A stretch of DNA of 64,000 bases from a bacterium (GCA_025774245.1 JALGWI010000003.1:26840-90839), one strand, 5' to 3'. Shown: positions 8,540-17,266, counted from the first letter of the stretch. The notes: generated by a model not told the origin, from the letters alone. Made by a program: numbers and translations.

Positions 8540-9138
8540 TGTGCCTCCTCAGGATCGGCCGGCCCGCTCGGGGCCGTCCTGCGGTTAACGATGCTCATGG
8601 TCCTGTCCATTCCCTCACGAAGCGTGCTGTCGACGGCGCGGACGGCGTCAACGATCATCCTCTCGACCCAGGGCAGCTCGTCGTCGCGGAACCGGTCGAG
8701 CACGTAGTCGACCCTGTCGACGCCGTCGGGCGGCTCCCCGACCCCGAGCCTCAGGCGCGGGAAGTCCTCCGTTCCGAGGATCCCGATGATCGACGTGAGC
8801 CCGTTGTGACCGCCGTCGCTGCCCGAGCGCCTGAGCCTGAGTTGTCCAGGCTCGAGGTGGACGTCGTCGCAGATCACCAGGAGGTCGGAGGGTTCGCAGG
8901 CTGTCTCCCGGAGCACGGCGGCGACCGCGTGGCCGCTGTCGTTCATGTACGTCAGAGGCATCACGAGCCGGACCGGCCGATCCGCGATCCTCCCCACCCC
9001 GTTCACAAAGTCGCCCCGGCCGGCCCCGAGCCTGATTCCAGACTCCTGCGCCAGCCGGGCGACGACCTCGAACCCTGCGTTGTGTCGGGAGCCCTCGTAT
9101 TTCCTTCCGGGGTTCCCGAGTCCGACGACGGTCTTCAC
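8536..9138 (-). CDS. pth: Peptidyl-tRNA hydrolase
   Basis: Releases tRNA from peptidyl-tRNAs that drop off the ribosome. It has 200 aa, with the N-terminal GLGNPGRKYEGSRHNAGF signature containing the catalytic histidine (H19) and its neighbouring asparagine. The family strands LVMPLTYMNDSG, LLVICDDV and GSDGGHNGLTSI follow, and then RLRLGVGEP. The start is a GTG that shares one base with the TAG of rplY. The stop overlaps the hppA start by 4 bp. These tight overlaps place it in a single rplY-pth-hppA transcript. Confidence 0.96.
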   Translation of the reverse strand: MKTVVGLGNPGRKYEGSRHNAGFEVVARLAQESGIRLGAGRGDFVNGVGRIADRPVRLVMPLTYMNDSGHAVAAVLRETACEPSDLLVICDDVHLEPGQLRLRRSGSDGGHNGLTSIIGILGTEDFPRLRLGVGEPPDGVDRVDYVLDRFRDDELPWVERMIVDAVRAVDSTLREGMDRTMSIVNRRTAPSGPADPEEAQ

Positions 9139-9833
9139 TACTCCGAGCTCTGTCCCTTCTTCGCCTCACCGGCTCCAGGCTCAGCGCCCTCCGACGCCCC
9201 CTCGGCCCCCTCGGCCTCCTCGCCCTCGACGACCTCCTCGCCCTCGACGACCTCCTCTTCCTCCTCCTGGTAGATCGTCGGCTGCAGGATCTCGATCACG
9301 GGACGGTCCTTGTTGTCGAGGATCTCCACGTTCGGGACTTCGATGTCTCCGACGTGGATCGAGTGCTTGACCTCGAGTTCCGAGACGTCGATCTCGATGC
9401 GCTCGGGGATGTCGGCGGGCAGACACTTGACCTCGAGCTGACGCATGGTGTGATCGAGGATGCCACGCCCCTCGCGCACCGCCGGCGACTCGCCGATGAC
9501 CGTCAGGGGGACGTGCATGATGACCGGCTTGTTTTCTGAGATCCGCTGAAGATCGACGTGCAGGATCTGCCGCGTCACCGGGTCGCGGTCCATCTCCCTG
9601 ATGACCGCGCGGGTCGGCTGCTCCTGTCCGTCGACGGCCAGCTGGATGATCACGTTCCTGCCGACCGGCGTGGAAAGGGCGATCCTGAAGTCGTGCGCAT
9701 CGATCGCGAGTGACACGCTCCCCTGCTGTTCCCCGTAGAGAACGGCGGGAATCAGTCCCTCCGCGCGGATGCGCTTCGTCCCCTGCTTCCCGGTTTCGGT
9801 CCTCGAGAGGACCTTGAGCTTCACAGTAGCCAT
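9138..9833 (-). CDS. rplY: 50S ribosomal protein L25/general stress protein Ctc
   Basis: Long (TL5/Ctc) form of L25, which binds 5S rRNA. The start is the ATG at 9833 (MATVKLKVLSRTETGKQG), giving 231 aa. The N-terminal 5S-binding barrel runs to about residue 95, with GLIPAVLYG and HVDLQRIS. A second beta domain holds the VPLTVIGESPAV and LEVKCLPADIPE segments. The C-terminal 45 residues are a very acidic, low-complexity tail rich in Glu and Val-Glu-Gly repeats, longer than in most homologues. It sits between prs and pth, the order seen in Bacillus and many other phyla. Confidence 0.95.
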   Translation of the reverse strand: MATVKLKVLSRTETGKQGTKRIRAEGLIPAVLYGEQQGSVSLAIDAHDFRIALSTPVGRNVIIQLAVDGQEQPTRAVIREMDRDPVTRQILHVDLQRISENKPVIMHVPLTVIGESPAVREGRGILDHTMRQLEVKCLPADIPERIEIDVSELEVKHSIHVGDIEVPNVEILDNKDRPVIEILQPTIYQEEEEEVVEGEEVVEGEEAEGAEGASEGAEPGAGEAKKGQSSE

Positions 9834-9903
9834 GTGTCTGTCTCCGTGTCTCCTGGTGATGTCTCCCACGCGTGGCGTCGCGCGACAGGCGCCGCGCCCG
9901 CCC

Positions 9904-10836
9904 CTAGACGAAGAGCGAGCTGACGGACTTCTCGCCGTGGATCCGGTCGATCGCCTCACCGAGAAGCTCCGCGACCGACAGCACCTTGATCCCCGACTCG
10001 GCAAGCCCGTCGTGGCTCAGGGTGTTCGTTATGACGATCTCCTCTATCGATGAACTCGCGAGCTTCTCGACGGCGCCTCCGGAGAAGAGCGCGTGCGTCG
10101 CGCCCGCGGTGATCTTCTTGGCTCCCAGCCTCTTGACGGCGGCGGCCGCCTCCATCATCGAGCTTGCGGTGTTGATGATGTCGTCGACCATGACGACGTG
10201 TTTCCCCTCGACCTCGCCGACCACGTTCATCACTTCGGTCGCGTCCGGCTTCGGCCGGCGCTTGTCGACGAATCCCAGTGACGCCCCGAGCCGCTTCGCG
10301 AACGCCCGGGCCATCTTGATGCTCCCTATGTCCGGCGCCATGACGACCATGTCGTCGGTCGAGTGCTGATCGAAGTACCGCAGCAGGACCGGCGCGGCGT
10401 AGATGTGATCCAGGGGAATGTCGAAGAAGCCCTGGATCTGCGGCGCGTGCAGGTCCATCGTGAGCACCCTGTCGGCTCCGGCCACCGTGAGCAGGTTTGC
10501 GACGAGCTTCGCGGTGATCGCGACGCGGGGCCTGTCCTTCCTGTCCTGCCTGGCGTATCCGAAGTACGGGACCACTGCCGTGATCCGATGTGCCGACGCC
10601 CGCTTGAGGGCGTCGATCATGATCAGGAGCTCGAGCAGGTTTTCCGCCGGCGGCGCGGTCGGCTGGATCACGAAGGCGTCGACACCGCGGACGTTCTCGG
10701 TGATGCTGATGCGGATCTCGCCGTCTGCGAACCTGCTGATGTCGGCTTCGCCGAGCCTCATTTCGAGATAGGTGGCGATCTCTTCTGCGAGCGCACGGTT
10801 CGCGTTCCCGCTGAACAGCCCTAGCTCGTTTGGCAT
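9904..10836 (-). CDS. prs: Ribose-phosphate pyrophosphokinase (PRPP synthetase)
   Basis: Makes PRPP from ribose-5-phosphate and ATP for nucleotide, His, Trp and NAD synthesis. It has 310 aa and starts at an ATG with GGGAG upstream. Diagnostic segments are FSGNANRALAEEIA, DGEIRI, FVIQPTAPPAENLLELL, the PYFGYARQDRKDRPR flexible loop, DLHAPQIQGFFDIP, and the PRPP-binding VMVDDIINTASSM. A homologue of a PRPP-consuming membrane enzyme is encoded about 1.5 kb upstream (12325-13212), so supply and use may be linked. It follows tRNA-Gln by 64 bp. Confidence 0.97.
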   Translation of the reverse strand: MPNELGLFSGNANRALAEEIATYLEMRLGEADISRFADGEIRISITENVRGVDAFVIQPTAPPAENLLELLIMIDALKRASAHRITAVVPYFGYARQDRKDRPRVAITAKLVANLLTVAGADRVLTMDLHAPQIQGFFDIPLDHIYAAPVLLRYFDQHSTDDMVVMAPDIGSIKMARAFAKRLGASLGFVDKRRPKPDATEVMNVVGEVEGKHVVMVDDIINTASSMMEAAAAVKRLGAKKITAGATHALFSGGAVEKLASSSIEEIVITNTLSHDGLAESGIKVLSVAELLGEAIDRIHGEKSVSSLFV

Positions 10837-10900
10837 CGGTTGTCTCCCCTGTCGTGGCCGTGACCATGCCGCAATAGCTTCACCGCCCCAGCAGACTGGC

Positions 10901-10974
10901 TGGCTGGGGCGGGAGGATTCGAACCTCCGATGCGGGATCCAAAGTCCCGTGTCTTGCCACTAGACGACGCCCCA
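10901..10974 (-). tRNA. trnQ: tRNA-Gln (anticodon TTG)
   Basis: 74 nt including an encoded CCA. The acceptor stem pairs TGGGGCG with CGCCCCA; position 1 is T, giving the U1-A72 pair typical of glutamine tRNAs. The anticodon stem CGGGA/TCCCG holds loop CTTTGGA, so the anticodon is TTG. The T-arm contains GGTTCGAATCC. The gene starts 13 bp after the spoVG stop, so it is probably processed from the spoVG-prs transcript. Confidence 0.97.
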
Positions 10975-10986
10975 GCGACCTCCTCC

Positions 10987-11319
10987 CTAGTCGCAGACCT
11001 CGTCGACTGAAACCAGTTCGTGGTCGGACAGCGGCCGCGTCTCTGCGCCAGCATCAGTGCCCTCCAGGGCGAGTTGGCGTTGGTACTCGGCGAGCACCGC
11101 CCCCTCTATCATCTCCCTGGTCTCGTTGTTGATGGGATGAGCTATGTCGCGGAATTCACCGTCCTTCCTTCGGCGGCTCGGCATTGCTACGAAGAGATCC
11201 GAGTTGCCCTCGATGACCTTGAGGCCCCTCACCACGAAAGCGTTGTCGAACGTGATGCTAACAAAAGCCTTGAGCCTGTCTTCGTGACGCAGCGTCAGCC
11301 TGACCTCAGTGATCTCCAT
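10987..11319 (-). CDS. spoVG: Septation/RNA-binding regulator SpoVG
   Basis: A small conserved protein that affects septation and binds nucleic acid in Firmicutes and spirochetes. The 110 aa align well with the family: [50 protein letters not shown] and [11 protein letters not shown]. The start is an ATG with GGTGA upstream. It lies between ispE (31 bp) and tRNA-Gln/prs, matching the ispE-spoVG-prs order of Gram-positive bacteria. Its role in this organism is unknown; nothing nearby suggests sporulation. Confidence 0.95.
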   Translation of the reverse strand: MEITEVRLTLRHEDRLKAFVSITFDNAFVVRGLKVIEGNSDLFVAMPSRRRKDGEFRDIAHPINNETREMIEGAVLAEYQRQLALEGTDAGAETRPLSDHELVSVDEVCD

Positions 11320-11350
11320 CGTGTCACCGCCCTTTGCCTGGATAAAGGGA

Positions 11351-12283
11351 CTAGATCTGCTCCGGGTTCCGCTGCACGTCTCGCGCGTCCTGAGGCGGAC
11401 GCTCCTTTGTCACGATCCTGCACCCGGTGTCGATCGGCTCTGCGATATGTACCTGCCATTCGCGCCCTTGAAGCTCAGACGCGATCTTTGCCGCTTCCTC
11501 CCCTGTCGTCGTCAATCCCAGGACGGTCGGACCGCTCCCGCACATGAGAGCCGCGAGGACACCCAGCTCACTCAGCCGGTTCCTGACGCGTCCGACCTCC
11601 GGGTACGCCAACACGACACCAGCCTCCAGATCGTTCCTGAGGGCCCGAACGAGCGCCTCGGAATCGCCATTCTGGATAGCTGAACAATTGAGTCTAGTGA
11701 ACCCTTCCCGACCTGTCAACCGGATTCTCGACTTCCGGTACGCCTCGGCAGCCGATACCTCGAACGGCGGGGTCACGAGGACGAACCAGAGGCCCGAAAG
11801 GGCCGGGAGCGGGTCGAGGATCTCCCCCCTGCCGCGGCCGCGGCTGGTGCCGCCCCGGATCAGGAACGGGACGTCGGAACCGATGTCGAGGGCGAGCGCC
11901 TCCAGATCGCTCAGGGCGAGCCCGAGCGCGAAAAGCTCGTTCATGCCCGCGAGAACCGCTGCCGCATCCGCGCTCCCGCCCCCGAGGCCGGCGCCGACGG
12001 GGATGCGCTTCGTGAGGTGGATCGAGGGAGCCGGGCATCCCTTCCTCTCCCTGAGAAGATCGGCCGCGCGGACAGCGAGATTCCTGGCGTCGGTCGGGAC
12101 CGGGTGGCCGGCGGCGGTGAGGACGACCGACGCCAGGGCCGTACCCGAATCGAGAACGACCGTGTCCGAGAGGGACACGGTCTGGAAGATCGTATCGATG
12201 TCGTGAAAGCCGTCCGGTCTCTTCGCGACGACCTCGAGGCCGAGGTTGACCTTCGCGTGGGCCTCGATCGTCACCGTGGCCAT
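11351..12283 (-). CDS. ispE: 4-diphosphocytidyl-2-C-methyl-D-erythritol kinase
   Basis: The fourth step of the MEP isoprenoid pathway, an ATP-dependent GHMP-family kinase. It has 310 aa from the ATG at 12283. Motif 1 is [21 protein letters not shown] (residues 8-28, with K10 and the family N and L). Motif 2 is [14 protein letters not shown], the ATP-binding glycine loop. Motif 3, [11 protein letters not shown], lies near the C terminus. It is 41 bp after a UbiA-family gene and 31 bp before spoVG. Its product feeds the isoprenoid chains used by the prenyl-lipid enzymes of this window. Confidence 0.95.
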   Translation of the reverse strand: MATVTIEAHAKVNLGLEVVAKRPDGFHDIDTIFQTVSLSDTVVLDSGTALASVVLTAAGHPVPTDARNLAVRAADLLRERKGCPAPSIHLTKRIPVGAGLGGGSADAAAVLAGMNELFALGLALSDLEALALDIGSDVPFLIRGGTSRGRGRGEILDPLPALSGLWFVLVTPPFEVSAAEAYRKSRIRLTGREGFTRLNCSAIQNGDSEALVRALRNDLEAGVVLAYPEVGRVRNRLSELGVLAALMCGSGPTVLGLTTTGEEAAKIASELQGREWQVHIAEPIDTGCRIVTKERPPQDARDVQRNPEQI

Positions 12284-12324
12284 CTCGGGTGTCGCCTCCC
12301 TCCTGACGCAGCGGTCCCGGCGCG

Positions 12325-13212
12325 CTAGACGTAGATCACGACGGCGACCACGGCGATCCAGAGCACGATGTTGACGGCGAGCGGCGTGTCGGTCACGAGC
12401 GCCCGGGACGGCTTGCCGCCGCCCGCGTCGGTCGTGTACATGAGGTAGAGGTACCTGAGCACCCCGTACACGACGAACGGGACCGTGTAGACCAGGTTCG
12501 CGCTCCCGACCTTGTCGACCGTGCCTGGCCAGATCGTGTAGATCGCGTACGATACGACGGTCGACGCCGTCACGACGCCGATCAGGGAATCGATGAGCGC
12601 CGGCGGGTACGCGCTGAGCGTGGGGCGGTGCCCGGCCGCCGCGCTTCCGAGCAGCATCACCTCGTGGCGTCGCTTCGCGAGCGCGAGGAAGAGGGCCAGG
12701 AAGAAGGTGCACACGAGGAGCCACGGCGAGAGCTCCGTTCCCGGCGCGGGTCCGCGCAGCACCTCGACGCTGCCGACCGCGCGCAGCACGAAGCCGATGG
12801 CGATCGACATGACGTCGAGAATCACCATCTTGCGGAGCGCCAGGCTGTAGAGGACGTTCAGCCCGAGGTACGCCGCCGCGGAGTGTCCGAACGACGGGTG
12901 GATCGAGTAGGCCCACACGAGCGCGCCCGTCGCCATGACGAGTCCGGCGGCCGCGGCCACGCCGACGGCAAGCTCGCCGGACGCGAGCGGCCTCAAGCGC
13001 TTCTCCGGATGCTCGCGGTCCCGCCTCATGTCGGCGAGGTCGTTCAGGATGTAGCTCGCGCTCGACAGCAGGCAGAAGACGAGGAACCCGGAGAGCGAAA
13101 GCCGCATGAGCTCGGCGTTCCCGAGCCCTCCGGCGAAGAGCAGCCCGGCGAAGAGGACGAGGTTCTTCGTCCACTGGTCCGGGCGCATCGTCGCGAGAAG
13201 ATTGCGTAGCAT
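12325..13212 (-). CDS. Decaprenyl-phosphate phosphoribosyltransferase-like UbiA-family membrane enzyme
   Basis: UbiA-superfamily integral membrane transferase, 295 aa, about nine membrane helices. The combination RPDQWTKN near residue 11 and NDLADMRRDREHPEKR (60-75) matches the family that moves phosphoribose from PRPP onto polyprenyl phosphate (mycobacterial Rv3806c type) rather than the quinone prenyltransferases. The second acidic loop, with LALAKRRHE, also fits. In mycobacteria this makes the arabinose donor for cell-wall glycans; here the acceptor and purpose are unknown. The ATG at 13212 is preferred because GGAG lies 9 bp upstream; an alternative ATG is at 13221. It sits between udk and ispE, and the PRPP-producing prs gene lies in the same run of genes. 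Confidence 0.8.
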   Translation of the reverse strand: MLRNLLATMRPDQWTKNLVLFAGLLFAGGLGNAELMRLSLSGFLVFCLLSSASYILNDLADMRRDREHPEKRLRPLASGELAVGVAAAAGLVMATGALVWAYSIHPSFGHSAAAYLGLNVLYSLALRKMVILDVMSIAIGFVLRAVGSVEVLRGPAPGTELSPWLLVCTFFLALFLALAKRRHEVMLLGSAAAGHRPTLSAYPPALIDSLIGVVTASTVVSYAIYTIWPGTVDKVGSANLVYTVPFVVYGVLRYLYLMYTTDAGGGKPSRALVTDTPLAVNIVLWIAVVAVVIYV

Positions 13213-13230
13213 ACTGGTCATCTCCTGCTT

Positions 13231-13869
13231 CTACGGGACGCGTCGCTCGCCGTGGTTCGTCAGGATGTCGCGTACCTTCGTTACGATGAGATCGACGGCC
13301 ACGACGTTCAGGCCGCCCTCGGGGATGATGACGTCTGCGTACCGCTTGCTCGGTTCGACGAACTGGAGGTGCATCGGGCGCACCGTCTGGAGGTACTGCT
13401 CGATGACCTGGTCGACGTTCCTCCCCCGCTGTCCGATGTCGCGCTTGAGCCTCCGGATGAAGCGCTCGTCTGCGTCGGTGTCCACGAAGAGCCTGATGTT
13501 CATGATCTTCCGGAGCTCGGTCTCGGCCAGGACCATGATCCCCTCGAGAAGGATGATCCGAGCGGGGCGCACCGTGATCGTCTCCTCGAGCCTCGTGTGT
13601 GTCTCGAAGTCGTAGATGGGCTTCTCGATCGCGCGCCCCGACTTGAGGTCGTTCAGATGAGCGATGAGGAGCCGGTTGTCGAACGAGTCGGGGTGGTCGT
13701 AATTGATCCGCTCGCGTTCGGCAGGCGTGAGGCCGCTCCGGTCGACGTAGTACGAGTCGTGGTGCATGATGACGACGCTCTCCTGAGGGAAGTGCTTGAG
13801 CACCTCCTTCGCGACGGTGGTCTTTCCCGACCCCGTGCCCCCGCCGATTCCCATGATGATCGGGTCCAC
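13231..13869 (-). CDS. udk: Uridine kinase
   Basis: Pyrimidine salvage enzyme that phosphorylates uridine and cytidine. The P-loop GGGTGSGKTT lies near the N terminus. The family motifs MHHDSYYVDRS, NYDHPDSFD, PIYDFETHTR and LLEGIMVLAE follow, and then RRLKRDIGQRGR (lid). I prefer the GTG at 13869, with GGAGG 10 bp upstream, giving 212 aa beginning near the P-loop as in homologues. A GTG at 13890 would add seven residues and overlap the gmhA stop. Confidence 0.95.
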   Translation of the reverse strand: MDPIIMGIGGGTGSGKTTVAKEVLKHFPQESVVIMHHDSYYVDRSGLTPAERERINYDHPDSFDNRLLIAHLNDLKSGRAIEKPIYDFETHTRLEETITVRPARIILLEGIMVLAETELRKIMNIRLFVDTDADERFIRRLKRDIGQRGRNVDQVIEQYLQTVRPMHLQFVEPSKRYADVIIPEGGLNVVAVDLIVTKVRDILTNHGERRVP

Positions 13870-13886
13870 GTTCGTGTCTCCTCCCG

Positions 13887-14480
13887 TCACTCGCCGAAGA
13901 GGTCTCTCTCGACCACCTCGCAGATGGCGTGGCCGATCGCTATGTGCACCTCCTGGACTCGCTGGGTCTCGCTGATCGGCGCCCGGATCGCGACGTCGCA
14001 GAGCGCGGCCATCGGACCGCCGCCCTCTCCCATGAGCCCTATCGTTGCGACGCCCCTGCTCCGCGCCTCCTCGAGCGCCCTCACGATGTTCGCCGACGAC
14101 CCGCTGGTCGAGATCCCGACCAGAACGTCGCCCGGAACACCGAGCGCGTCGACCTGCCTGGCGAACACCATCTCGTAGCCGTAGTCGTTCGAGACCGCCG
14201 TCAGGACCGACGGGTTGACCGTCAGTGCGAGCGCCGGCAGCCCCCTCCGGTCCTTCTTGAGCCTGCCGGCCAGTTCCGCCGCGAGGTGCATGGCGTCGGC
14301 GGCGCTCCCTCCGTTTCCGCAGAGGAGCACCTTCCCGCCTTTTCTCAGCGTCTCGGTGACGATCGCGGCCGCCCTGGCCACGTCTGCCGGGAGCGTCTCG
14401 GCCGCGCGCTCGAGCGCGGCGGCCGACGCGCGGAAGATCTGCTCGATGGTCGCGACAGCGTCAGGGTTCGTGTTCGACAT
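13887..14480 (-). CDS. gmhA: Phosphoheptose isomerase (SIS domain)
   Basis: Converts sedoheptulose-7-phosphate to D-glycero-D-manno-heptose-7-phosphate, the first step of the ADP- or GDP-heptose route for LPS inner core, S-layer or capsule glycans. It has 197 aa. SIS-domain motifs: GGKVLLCGNGGSAADAMHLA (phosphate-binding glycine loop), ALTVNPSVLTAVSNDYG, and GDVLVGISTSGSSANIVRA. Metal and catalytic residues of GmhA (H and E in ETQRVQEVHIAIGHAICE) are present. It lies 33 bp after rfbD, in a sugar-nucleotide block, which supports an envelope role. Confidence 0.93.
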   Translation of the reverse strand: MSNTNPDAVATIEQIFRASAAALERAAETLPADVARAAAIVTETLRKGGKVLLCGNGGSAADAMHLAAELAGRLKKDRRGLPALALTVNPSVLTAVSNDYGYEMVFARQVDALGVPGDVLVGISTSGSSANIVRALEEARSRGVATIGLMGEGGGPMAALCDVAIRAPISETQRVQEVHIAIGHAICEVVERDLFGE

Positions 14481-14513
14481 CTCTCCTACCTTTCGGGTGG
14501 CAGCGCCCGCCCA

Positions 14514-15356
14514 TCACCTTTCGGAGACGTACTCGACCAGGGCCTCGCGCCACGGCCGCGGTTCCCATCCGAGGAGCGACGCCAGTCGCCTGAGATCGAG
14601 GAGCGAGTTCGCGGGTCTCCGTGCCGGCCTCGGGAACGCGTCGCTTCCGACGGGCAGGACGTTCACGTTCCCGCGTCCCGCCGCCTCCAGGATCGCCCGC
14701 GCGAATCCGAACCACGTGGAGCTTCCCGAGTTCGTAGCGTGGACGATGCCGGTCGCATCGCCCCGGACGAGGTCCTTGATGATGAGCGCCAGGTCGCGCG
14801 CGTTCGTCGGCGCGCCGGCCTGATCGACGACGATCCTCAAGGTCTCCTCCGTCTCCGAGAGCGCGAGGATCGTCTCCACGAAGTTCTTCCCGGCGTGGCC
14901 GTAGAGCCACGAGGTTCGGACGATCAGGTGCGCAGCTCCCGACTCCCCCACCTCCCGCTCCCCGGCGAGCTTCGACTCGCCGTAGACATTGAGCGGGGCT
15001 GTTCTGTCGTCCTCGAGATAGGGCTCGTTCTTCGTTCCGTCGAAGACGTAGTCGGTGCTCATGTGCAGGACGCGGGCGCCCGCCCGCGCGGCCCCGCGCG
15101 CGACGTTCCCCGCCCCCGGCCCGTTGACCGCGAGCGCAAGGTCGGGCGCAGACTCCGCGCCGTCGACGTTGGTGTATGCGGCGCAGTTCACGACGGCGTC
15201 CGGCCCGACCTCGGCGATGGCGGCGGCCGTCGCTTCGGCGTCGGTCACGTCGAAGTCGCTGATGTCGACGCCGACCACGTCCGCGTTGGCTCGCAGCGCG
15301 TCGACCACCTCCGTGCCGAGCATCCCGAGGGCGCCGGTCACGAGGATCCTCTTCAT
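14514..15356 (-). CDS. rfbD: dTDP-4-dehydrorhamnose reductase
   Basis: Last step of dTDP-L-rhamnose synthesis, NADPH-dependent. It has 280 aa of SDR fold: GALGMLGTEVV nucleotide-binding loop, DISDFDVTDA, VNCAAYTNVDGAE, catalytic STDYVFDG with the YGESKLAGE Tyr/Lys pair, and RTSWLYGHAGKNFVETIL. The ATG is preceded by GGGGGTG. It is 25 bp downstream of the thymidylyltransferase gene. The rfbB and rfbC steps are not in this window. Confidence 0.94.
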   Translation of the reverse strand: MKRILVTGALGMLGTEVVDALRANADVVGVDISDFDVTDAEATAAAIAEVGPDAVVNCAAYTNVDGAESAPDLALAVNGPGAGNVARGAARAGARVLHMSTDYVFDGTKNEPYLEDDRTAPLNVYGESKLAGEREVGESGAAHLIVRTSWLYGHAGKNFVETILALSETEETLRIVVDQAGAPTNARDLALIIKDLVRGDATGIVHATNSGSSTWFGFARAILEAAGRGNVNVLPVGSDAFPRPARRPANSLLDLRRLASLLGWEPRPWREALVEYVSER

Positions 15357-15381
15357 CGCACCCCCGTCCTTGAGAACGGCG

Positions 15382-16455
15382 TCAGGGAACCTCGATGCGG
15401 CTCGCGTCGCCGAGCATGAACCGGTACGCCTTCGGCATCGTCGCGCTCTTCTTGATCTCCACGTCCTTCCCGACGAGGCTGCGTTCCATGCGGGCCCCGA
15501 GGTTGACGATCGTCGAGCGCTCCAGGATGATGCTGTGCTCGATCTCCGCGTTCTGGACCGTCACCTCGTAGTAGATCGACGTGAACGGACCGATGTAAGA
15601 CTTCACGATCCTGCTCCCGCGCCCGATCACGAGCGGACCGCGCAGAACGCTCCCCTCGATGACGGCGTCCTCCTCGATCACGACGTTCCCGTCGATGCGG
15701 CAGGACGGGTCGACCGAGCCCCTGATGTCCCGGTCGACCGTCTCGAGGATCATCCGGTTCGCTTCGAGGATGTCGTCGAGCTTGCCGGTGTCCTTCCACC
15801 AGCCGGTCACCTCGTGCGCCCGGACGTCCTTGTCGGTGTCGATCAGGCGCTGGATGGCGTCGGTGATCTCGAGCTCACTCCGCCGGGACGGCTCGATGCT
15901 GCGCGTCGCCTCGAAGATCTCCGCGTCGAACATGTAGACGCCCACCAGGGCGAGGTTCGACTTCGGATGCTCGGGCTTCTCCTCGAGCCTGGCGACGCGT
16001 CCCTCGGAGAGCTCCGCGACGCCGAAGTCGGACGGGTTGTCGACCCGGGCGAGGAGGATCTGGGCGTTCGGCTTGTTCTTCTGGAACTCGGCGACGAAGT
16101 CGGATATCCCGCCGGTGATCAGATTGTCTCCGAGGTACATGACGAACGGCTCCTTGCCCATGTACTCCTCGGAGATCGCGACGGCGTGCGCGAGCCCGCG
16201 CGGCTCGTCCTGCCGGATGTAGGTCACCTTGAGTCCGAACGACGCGCCGTCGCCGACGGCGGCCTCGATCTCCCTGCGCGTGTCGCCGACGATGATGCCG
16301 ACGTCGACGATGCCCGCGTCCCTGATCGCCTCCAGGCCGTAGAAGAGGATCGGCTTGTTCGCGATCGGCACGAGCTGCTTCGCGCTCGTGTGCGTGATGG
16401 GACGGAGCCTCGTTCCTTTGCCGCCCGCCAGTACGAGAGCCTTGATGCGTATCAC
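15382..16455 (-). CDS. rfbA: Glucose-1-phosphate thymidylyltransferase, long form
   Basis: Activates glucose-1-phosphate to dTDP-glucose, the entry to deoxysugar donors. It has 357 aa from a GTG start. The N-terminal nucleotidyltransferase domain has LAGGKGTRLRPITHTSAKQL and MYLGDNLI. It is the long subtype, with a C-terminal left-handed beta-helix (about 245-350) of hexapeptide-like repeats (IRGSVDPSCRIDGNVVI and VIEGSVLRGPLVIG). That subtype is common in sugar pathways of actinobacteria, archaea and candidate phyla. Residues EEKPEHPKSNLALVGVYMF are also typical. It is adjacent to rfbD. Confidence 0.93.
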   Translation of the reverse strand: MIRIKALVLAGGKGTRLRPITHTSAKQLVPIANKPILFYGLEAIRDAGIVDVGIIVGDTRREIEAAVGDGASFGLKVTYIRQDEPRGLAHAVAISEEYMGKEPFVMYLGDNLITGGISDFVAEFQKNKPNAQILLARVDNPSDFGVAELSEGRVARLEEKPEHPKSNLALVGVYMFDAEIFEATRSIEPSRRSELEITDAIQRLIDTDKDVRAHEVTGWWKDTGKLDDILEANRMILETVDRDIRGSVDPSCRIDGNVVIEEDAVIEGSVLRGPLVIGRGSRIVKSYIGPFTSIYYEVTVQNAEIEHSIILERSTIVNLGARMERSLVGKDVEIKKSATMPKAYRFMLGDASRIEVP

Positions 16456-16507
16456 CTGCCTTTCAGCCGCGCGGCCGGCGCTCGACGCCGCGTTCCGCTC
16501 GTCCGGT

Positions 16508-17266
16508 TCAGGATCCGTGCACGGCGGCAGCGATCGCCCTCGCGAGCCCGGCGTCGCCGGTCCGCTCGATGATCTCGCCGGTCACGACGAGGCTGGCCCC
16601 CGCCGCCACGAGGTTCTCCGCCTGCTCGGCCGTGCGGATCCCTCCGCCGACCATCACGGGGATGTCGATGTATCCGGTGACCGCCGAGACGATCTCGGCC
16701 GGCACCGGCTGATCGGCGCCGCTCCCCGCGTCGAAGAACGCGATCTTCATTCCGAGGTACTGCCCGGCGAGGGCGTGCGCCATCGCGATGTCGGGCTTGT
16801 TCCTCGGGAGCGGCCGCGTCGCGCTCATGAACTCGACCGACGTCGTCCGGCCGCCTTCGACGAGCATGTAGGCCGTCGGGATCGGCTCGAGGCCCGACTG
16901 CTTCAGGAGCGGCGCGCCGATCACGTGCTCGCCGATCAGGAACTGCGGGTTCCTCCCGCTCACGAGCGAGAGGAAGAGGATCGCGTCCGCCTCCGGCGCC
17001 ACGAATCCGGCGTTGCCCGGGAAGATGACGACCGGGAGATCGACCTCGCGCTTGATCGCGGCGATCGTCTCGGACGAACGCCGCGTGAGCGAGAGGCTGC
17101 CGCCGACGAGAAGCACGTCGGCCCCCGCCTCGGCGGCGAGCATGGCCAGGCGCACGTTCTCGTCCGGGCCGAGCCGGTCGGGATCGAGAAGGACGAGGTA
17201 GAGCGCCCCCTTCTTCTCGATCGCGCCCGTGATCGAACGCAGGACGGGTCCCGGCGGAACGGTCAC
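16508..17266 (-). CDS. Geranylgeranylglyceryl-phosphate synthase family protein (PcrB/GGGPS-like)
   Basis: TIM-barrel prenyltransferase that joins a polyprenyl diphosphate to sn-glycerol-1-phosphate through an ether bond. It has 252 aa. Family motifs: LYLVLLDPDR (Mg/diphosphate site), ADVLLVGGS, LPVVIFPGNAGFV, AYMLVEGG, FDAGSGADQPVP and PVMVGGGIRTAEQA. Archaea use this enzyme for membrane lipids, Bacillus PcrB for heptaprenylglyceryl phosphate, and FCB-group bacteria have group II members of unclear role. The GTG start has GGGAGG upstream. It lies between alaS and rfbA. A separate UbiA-family gene at 55769-56728 might provide a second prenyl transfer. Chain length specificity cannot be read by eye. 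Confidence 0.88.
   Translation of the reverse strand: MTVPPGPVLRSITGAIEKKGALYLVLLDPDRLGPDENVRLAMLAAEAGADVLLVGGSLSLTRRSSETIAAIKREVDLPVVIFPGNAGFVAPEADAILFLSLVSGRNPQFLIGEHVIGAPLLKQSGLEPIPTAYMLVEGGRTTSVEFMSATRPLPRNKPDIAMAHALAGQYLGMKIAFFDAGSGADQPVPAEIVSAVTGYIDIPVMVGGGIRTAEQAENLVAAGASLVVTGEIIERTGDAGLARAIAAAVHGS

Noticed and set aside
6101..8707. An 868-codon open frame on the + strand
   Set aside because: Antisense to ychF and the membrane pyrophosphatase; no recognisable domain and no ribosome site.
10837..10900. Separate promoter or terminator between tRNA-Gln and prs
   Set aside because: No TTGAC-like box and no hairpin could be found, so co-transcription is simpler.
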